Source of the DNA: DATLYB01 sp964502525
GTDB lineage: Bacteria > Bacteroidota > Bacteroidia > Chitinophagales > CAIOSU01
NCBI GenBank assembly: GCA_964502525.1
Contig: CAZCXH010000164.1
Location: 1-11,270, forward strand
Direction: 5' to 3'
Length of the DNA: 11,270 bases
The notes beneath the pieces were generated by a model that saw only the letters and a program-made list of their open reading frames with translations, was not told the origin of the DNA and did no database searches. Positions 7,743 to 11,270 of the stretch are shown here, one piece after another. Positions within the stretch are counted from its first letter, which is position 1. The number at the start of each line of letters is the position of its first letter. The translations under genes and the position numbers were made by a program.

Positions 7743-8288
7743 TCAGGGCTTTCCGTCCGGCACATTCAACTTCTTCCATATTTCCCATATCACCACGCCT
7801 GCGCTGACTGCGATGTTGAGGGAATGCTTCGTCCCGCTTTGCGGAATTTCAACGCAGCGGTCGGCAAGCATCATTGCTTCTGCGCTGACACCGTTAATTT
7901 CGTTCCCGAAAATCAAAGCGAGGTTTTCTGTTTTCTTGAAATGAAATTCATCCAGGGCAATGCTTCCTTCCGCCTGTTCGATTGCAATGATTTTCCATCC
8001 GGCTGATTTCAATCCGGCAATTGCATCTTTCACTTGCCTGAAATATTTCCAGGCCACCGTTTCTTCGGCTCCCAAAGCCGTCTTTCGGATCTCACGGTGG
8101 GGCGGGGCAGCGGTGATGCCGCACAGATAAATTGCCTGCACCCGAAAGGCATCTGCCGTGCGAAACACCGAGCCGACATTGTACAGGCTTCTCACGTTGT
8201 CGAGCACGATGATAATCGGTGACTTATCGGCTTGCTTGAATTCGTCCGGTGAAAGCCTTCCGAGTTCTTTGTTGGCGAGTTTGCGCAT
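7743..8288 (-). CDS. TrmH/SpoU family RNA 2'-O-methyltransferase
   Basis: A 181-residue protein with the three signature motifs of the SPOUT class. Motif 1 is N-V-R-S-L-Y-N-V-G-S-V-F-R-T-A-D (residues 31-46), with the catalytic-type Arg43. Motif 2 is L-I-F-G-N-E-I-N-G-V (125-134). Motif 3 is I-P-Q-S-G-T-K-H-S-L-N-I-A-V-S (148-162), which forms the trefoil knot and binds S-adenosylmethionine. It should methylate a ribose 2'-OH in tRNA or rRNA in the cytoplasm. It lacks the extra N-terminal L30e-like RNA-binding domain of RlmB, and the substrate nucleotide is not evident. Motif 3 has Q-S where many members have M-x. It is the first gene of the minus-strand set, diverging from mutS across a 133-base spacer. 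The ATG at 8288 leaves no upstream in-frame extension of note. Confidence 0.92.
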   Translation of the reverse strand: MRKLANKELGRLSPDEFKQADKSPIIIVLDNVRSLYNVGSVFRTADAFRVQAIYLCGITAAPPHREIRKTALGAEETVAWKYFRQVKDAIAGLKSAGWKIIAIEQAEGSIALDEFHFKKTENLALIFGNEINGVSAEAMMLADRCVEIPQSGTKHSLNIAVSAGVVIWEIWKKLNVPDGKP

Positions 8289-8421
8289 AGTGAGATTGAA
8301 ATTCTAATCTCTAATTTCGAAATACGAAACAAATCTCAAATCATAAAGGGAATTTTCGCAGAAATGTTTAGAATTTTTGACTTCGAAGTTATTTAGAATT
8401 TAGAGTTTCGTTTTTCGAGTT
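8289..8421. promoter_or_regulatory. Divergent A+T-rich spacer with repeats between the RNA methyltransferase gene and mutS
   Basis: Both flanking genes must start transcription here or nearby. Structures seen: GAGATT / AATCTC inverted repeat (8292-8297, 8306-8311); a direct repeat TTTAGAATTT at 8367-8376 and 8392-8401; a perfect 10-base palindrome ACTTCGAAGT at 8380-8389, between the two direct repeats; and a longer inverted pair, 8318-8330 against 8405-8417, matching at 12 of 13 bases. No good TTTG-N19-TAnnTTTG promoter was found on either strand, so the promoters are not placed. The repeats may be operators or simply decayed low-complexity sequence. Confidence 0.45.
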
Positions 8422-11031
8422 ATGGAAGAAACCGCCATCGCTGCAAAGGACACCCCTCTGATGCAGCAATACAGCCGCATCAAATCCAAGTATCCGGATG
8501 CGATTTTGCTGTTCCGCATTGGTGATTTTTATGAGACTTTCGGACAGGATGCCGTCAAAACATCGAATGTGCTCGGCATTGTGCTCACCAAGCGCTCCAA
8601 CGGGGCGGCTTCTGACGTAGAATTAGCAGGATTCCCGCATCATGCGCTTGACACCTACTTGCCGAAGCTGGTGAAAGCCGGCTACCGCGTGGCGATTTGC
8701 GACCAGCTGGAAGACCCGAAGCTCGCCAGGAAATTAGTGAAGCGCGGAGTCACGGAGTTGATCACGCCCGGGGTGGCGCACAATGACAACATCCTTGACA
8801 CCAAAACCAACAATTATCTCGCTGCGGTTCATTTCAACAGAGAAACCATCGCGGTGGCATTCCTTGATATTTCCACCGGAGAGTTTGTGATTGCCGAAGG
8901 AGCAAAGGATTACATTGACAACCTTCTTCAAAGTTTTCATCCTTCAGAGATCCTGTTTGCGAAAAATCACCAGAAGGATTTCAAGCGTGAATTCGGAGAG
9001 CAGTTTTACACCTACGCGCTTGACGAGTGGATTTTCGCTTATGAGTATGCGCATGAAAAACTGACGCGTCATTTTGAAACACTGTCGCTGAAAGGATTTG
9101 GTGTTGATGATTTGCAGGATGGGATTGTTGCCGCAGGCGCCATCATTCATTACCTGGCGGAAACTGAACACGCCAACCTGAAGCATATCACTGCCATTGG
9201 CAGGCTCTTCAGGGACAAATACATTTGGCTCGACAAGTTCACCGTTAGAAATCTCGAATTGCTTTCATCACCTGCCGGTGGAAAATCATTGGCGGACGTG
9301 CTCGATCTCACGCTTTCCCCAATGGGCGCGCGGCTGCTGAAGAAATGGCTTGTGCTTCCATTAAGGGAGAGACCCCTGATTGAAGAACGGCTGACTGTGG
9401 TTGAGCATTTCATCAAAAACCCTGACTTGCGGGAAACATTGCGCAATGCCATCAAGCAAGTCGGTGACCTGGAGAGAACGATCTCGAAAGTGCCGCTGGG
9501 AAAGGCGAACCCGCGCGATGTGACGCAGTTGAAACGCTCGCTGGACTGCTTGATTCCCGTAAAGGAAAAATGCGCGGTTTCTGAATGTAATCAGTTAAAG
9601 AAGATTGCCGACCCAATCAGTCCTTGCGAACTGCTGCGGGAAAGGATTACTAAAGATTTGACAGCGGATGCGCCCGTGCAGTTGCAGAAAGGCAACGTGA
9701 TAGCGCGAGGGGTATCGAAAGAACTGGACGAATTGCGGGACATGGCGCGCTCCGGAAAAGATTACATCCTCGGCATCCAGAAGCGTGAAGCGGAGCGCAC
9801 GGGCATCCCATCATTGAAAATCGGATTTAACAATGTGTTCGGTTATTATCTTGAGGTCACGCACACGCACAAAAACAAAGTGCCTCCCGAGTGGACGCGC
9901 AAGCAAACGCTCTCCAATGCAGAACGCTACATCACGCCCGAACTCAAGGAGTATGAGGAAAAAATCATAGGCGCTGAAGAAAAGATATTGCAGTTGGAAG
10001 AAACCTTGTTCAATGAACTCGTGCTGTTTATTTACGACTATATCAAACCCGTTCAGATCAACGCCCACCAGGCGGCACGTATTGATTGCCTTCTTTCATT
10101 TGCCGAAGCAGCGCTGAAATACAACTACCGCAAGCCTGAGATCCATGAAGGGCTTTCGCTGGAATACAAGGAAGGCAGGCACCCTGTGATTGAACGACAG
10201 TTGCCGCCCGGTGATCAATACGTTGCGAATGATTTGCGGCTTGATAACGAATTGCAGCAAATTATCATCCTAACAGGGCCTAATATGGCGGGGAAGTCGG
10301 CCTTGCTTCGGCAAACCGCGCTCATCACTTTGATGGCGCAAACGGGAAGTTTTGTTCCTGCCGCCTCCGCGAGCATCGGCATCGTTGATAAAATCTTCAC
10401 CCGCGTGGGCGCCTCCGACAATATCTCTTCAGGCGAATCCACTTTCATGGTGGAGATGAACGAGACAGCAAGCATTGTCAATAATATCTCCGAAAGAAGT
10501 TTGATATTGCTGGACGAAATCGGCCGAGGCACGAGCACGTATGACGGCATCTCCATCGCATGGTCGCTGGCCGAATACCTGCACAATAATCCTGCCGCTC
10601 ATCCAAAAACATTGTTCGCAACGCACTACCACGAGCTGAACGAGCTGGCTAACAAGTTTCCGCGCATCAAAAATTTCACGATAGCCATCAAGGACACCGG
10701 CAGCAAGGTGATTTTCCTGCGCAAATTGGTGGAGGGCGGCAGCAAGCACAGTTTCGGCATCCACGTGGCGAAGATGGCGGGAATGCCGAAGGCGTTAGTG
10801 GATCGCGCAAATGAGATTCTGAAGGAATTGGAACAGAAGAGCATTGCTTCTGACGTCAAAGACGCAGTGAGGCGCCTTCCTTCACCCGGGTATCAGTTAA
10901 GTTTCTTTCAGATGGATGATGCCCGGTTAAAAGAGGTCAGGGAGTTGTTGGGCGGAATTGACATCAATACGCTTGCACCGGTTGAAGCTTTGCTGAAATT
11001 GCAGGAACTGAAACGGATGATGGAGAAATAG
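8422..11031 (+). CDS. mutS: DNA mismatch repair protein MutS
   Basis: An 869-residue protein, close to the 853 residues of E. coli MutS. The N-terminal mismatch-recognition domain has G-D-F-Y-E-T-F with Phe36 and Glu38, the pair that contacts the mismatched base. The ATPase domain has Walker A G-P-N-M-A-G-K-S (619-626), the signature region S-S-G-E-S-T-F-M, Walker B L-L-D-E-I-G-R-G-T-S with Asp698-Glu699, and the A-T-H-Y-H-E-L segment. Connector, core/clamp and lever regions fill residues of about 120-600. MutS binds mismatches as a dimer and recruits MutL to start repair. Near the C-terminus, Q-L-S-F-F (825-829) resembles a beta-sliding-clamp binding motif. The gene is intact, and no mutL is in the window. 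The ATG at 8422 is preceded by an A+T-rich leader, and the protein begins shortly before the conserved P-L-M-Q-Q-Y. Confidence 0.98.
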   Translation: MEETAIAAKDTPLMQQYSRIKSKYPDAILLFRIGDFYETFGQDAVKTSNVLGIVLTKRSNGAASDVELAGFPHHALDTYLPKLVKAGYRVAICDQLEDPKLARKLVKRGVTELITPGVAHNDNILDTKTNNYLAAVHFNRETIAVAFLDISTGEFVIAEGAKDYIDNLLQSFHPSEILFAKNHQKDFKREFGEQFYTYALDEWIFAYEYAHEKLTRHFETLSLKGFGVDDLQDGIVAAGAIIHYLAETEHANLKHITAIGRLFRDKYIWLDKFTVRNLELLSSPAGGKSLADVLDLTLSPMGARLLKKWLVLPLRERPLIEERLTVVEHFIKNPDLRETLRNAIKQVGDLERTISKVPLGKANPRDVTQLKRSLDCLIPVKEKCAVSECNQLKKIADPISPCELLRERITKDLTADAPVQLQKGNVIARGVSKELDELRDMARSGKDYILGIQKREAERTGIPSLKIGFNNVFGYYLEVTHTHKNKVPPEWTRKQTLSNAERYITPELKEYEEKIIGAEEKILQLEETLFNELVLFIYDYIKPVQINAHQAARIDCLLSFAEAALKYNYRKPEIHEGLSLEYKEGRHPVIERQLPPGDQYVANDLRLDNELQQIIILTGPNMAGKSALLRQTALITLMAQTGSFVPAASASIGIVDKIFTRVGASDNISSGESTFMVEMNETASIVNNISERSLILLDEIGRGTSTYDGISIAWSLAEYLHNNPAAHPKTLFATHYHELNELANKFPRIKNFTIAIKDTGSKVIFLRKLVEGGSKHSFGIHVAKMAGMPKALVDRANEILKELEQKSIASDVKDAVRRLPSPGYQLSFFQMDDARLKEVRELLGGIDINTLAPVEALLKLQELKRMMEK

Positions 11032-11130
11032 AAACAAGCTGGCGGATCGGTCGTTCCCCTCATTGGCTTCTTGCCGTCTGCCCAATCCTGTACATTACAT
11101 TATTGGTTCATCGCAAAAATGCAGCGCCTG

Positions 11131-11220
11131 AGAAGCTGTTTAAAATTTAAAATAGAACGCAGATGACGCAGAAAAATAAGATGAGCGCAGATAGAACAAT
11201 CAGCGATTATCCGCATATCA
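11131..11220. repeat. Degenerate repeat-like intergenic element with CGCAGA subunits
   Basis: The stretch has a tandem TTTAAAA x2 (11139-11152). CGCAGA follows three times (starting at 11158, 11167 and 11186) within an imperfect direct repeat, AGATGACGCAGA (11161-11172) and AGATGAGCGCAGA (11179-11191). After that comes CAGCGATTATCCGC (11201-11214). From memory, elements of this kind (CGCAGATGACGCAGA ... AATCAGCGATTATCCGC) are scattered in intergenic regions of many Bacteroidota genomes. I cannot verify copy number from one window. No function is assigned. Confidence 0.45.
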
Positions 11221-11246
11221 ACTGTCTCATAATAATAACTACATTC

Positions 11247-11270
11247 ATGCTGCGTATTTTGTTGTTTCAG
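11247..11270 (+). CDS. Possible start of a further gene, cut by the window edge
   Basis: An ATG at 11247 opens a frame of eight codons (M-L-R-I-L-L-F-Q) that runs off the end. The hydrophobic start after a basic residue could be a signal peptide or the first strand of a Rossmann-like domain. The preceding 25 bases are A+T-rich, as is common before Bacteroidota starts. Eight codons are far too few for confidence. Confidence 0.2.

Larger units (their letters stand above)
11032..11270. other. Gene-poor 3' flank of mutS
   Basis: These 239 bases carry no convincing complete gene. Bases 11032-11130 show no tRNA-like fold, hairpin terminator or long open frame. Bases 11131-11220 hold a repeat-like element (listed separately). 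The last 24 bases may be the beginning of a new gene (also listed separately). No T-rich hairpin was seen just after the mutS stop. Confidence 0.5.

Noticed and set aside
1..11270. CRISPR array, tRNA/rRNA, transposase, toxin-antitoxin or defence genes
   Set aside because: No regularly spaced repeats, cloverleaf-like sequence, DDE-type transposase, or small paired genes were found; every long open frame is accounted for by the seven genes listed or by their antisense shadows.

Overview
The window looks like a chromosomal segment from a member of the Bacteroidota. The main evidence is a gliding-motility-type C-terminal sorting domain (type IX secretion, T9SS, type B) at the end of the first gene. 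It is followed directly by a PorP/SprF-family protein and then by a TPR / beta-propeller / OmpA protein with the layout of PorE. A DUF5723-like outer-membrane protein and a candidate promoter of the TTTG / TAnnTTTG kind point the same way. A more precise taxon cannot be read from the sequence. Coding sequence appears to have moderate G+C content, and the intergenic spacers are more A+T-rich.

Layout. Bases 1-4109 hold a plus-strand surface/secretion block. It contains the 3' end of a large secreted or surface adhesin-like cargo protein with Ig-like modules and a type B sorting domain (1-921), porP/sprF (985-2019), and a PorE-like OmpA-family protein (2061-4109). A short convergent gap (4110-4196) separates this from a minus-strand set read right to left: a SpoU/TrmH-family RNA methyltransferase (8288-7743), a DUF5723-like putative outer-membrane barrel (7679-6189) and a secreted CocE/NonD-family hydrolase (6131-4197). 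The gaps in that set are 63 and 57 bases, so co-transcription is possible. A 133-base A+T-rich divergent spacer rich in small repeats (8289-8421) leads to plus-strand mutS (8422-11031). The last 239 bases have no convincing complete gene. They carry a degenerate repeat-like element and perhaps the first eight codons of another gene.

How the genes work together. The first three genes form a recognisable T9SS accessory unit. The cargo is exported to the periplasm and carried across the outer membrane by the T9SS. The PorP/SprF-like barrel is the usual partner of type B cargo at the outer membrane. The OmpA-type protein probably ties such a complex to peptidoglycan. The remaining genes are housekeeping (mutS, RNA methyltransferase) or envelope/secreted proteins with no clear functional link to one another.

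No CRISPR array, tRNA, rRNA, transposase, phage gene, defence system or biosynthetic cluster was seen. The most notable items are the T9SS trio and two intergenic repeat regions. I do not see an undescribed multi-gene system. No gene-free stretch exceeds 300 bases.
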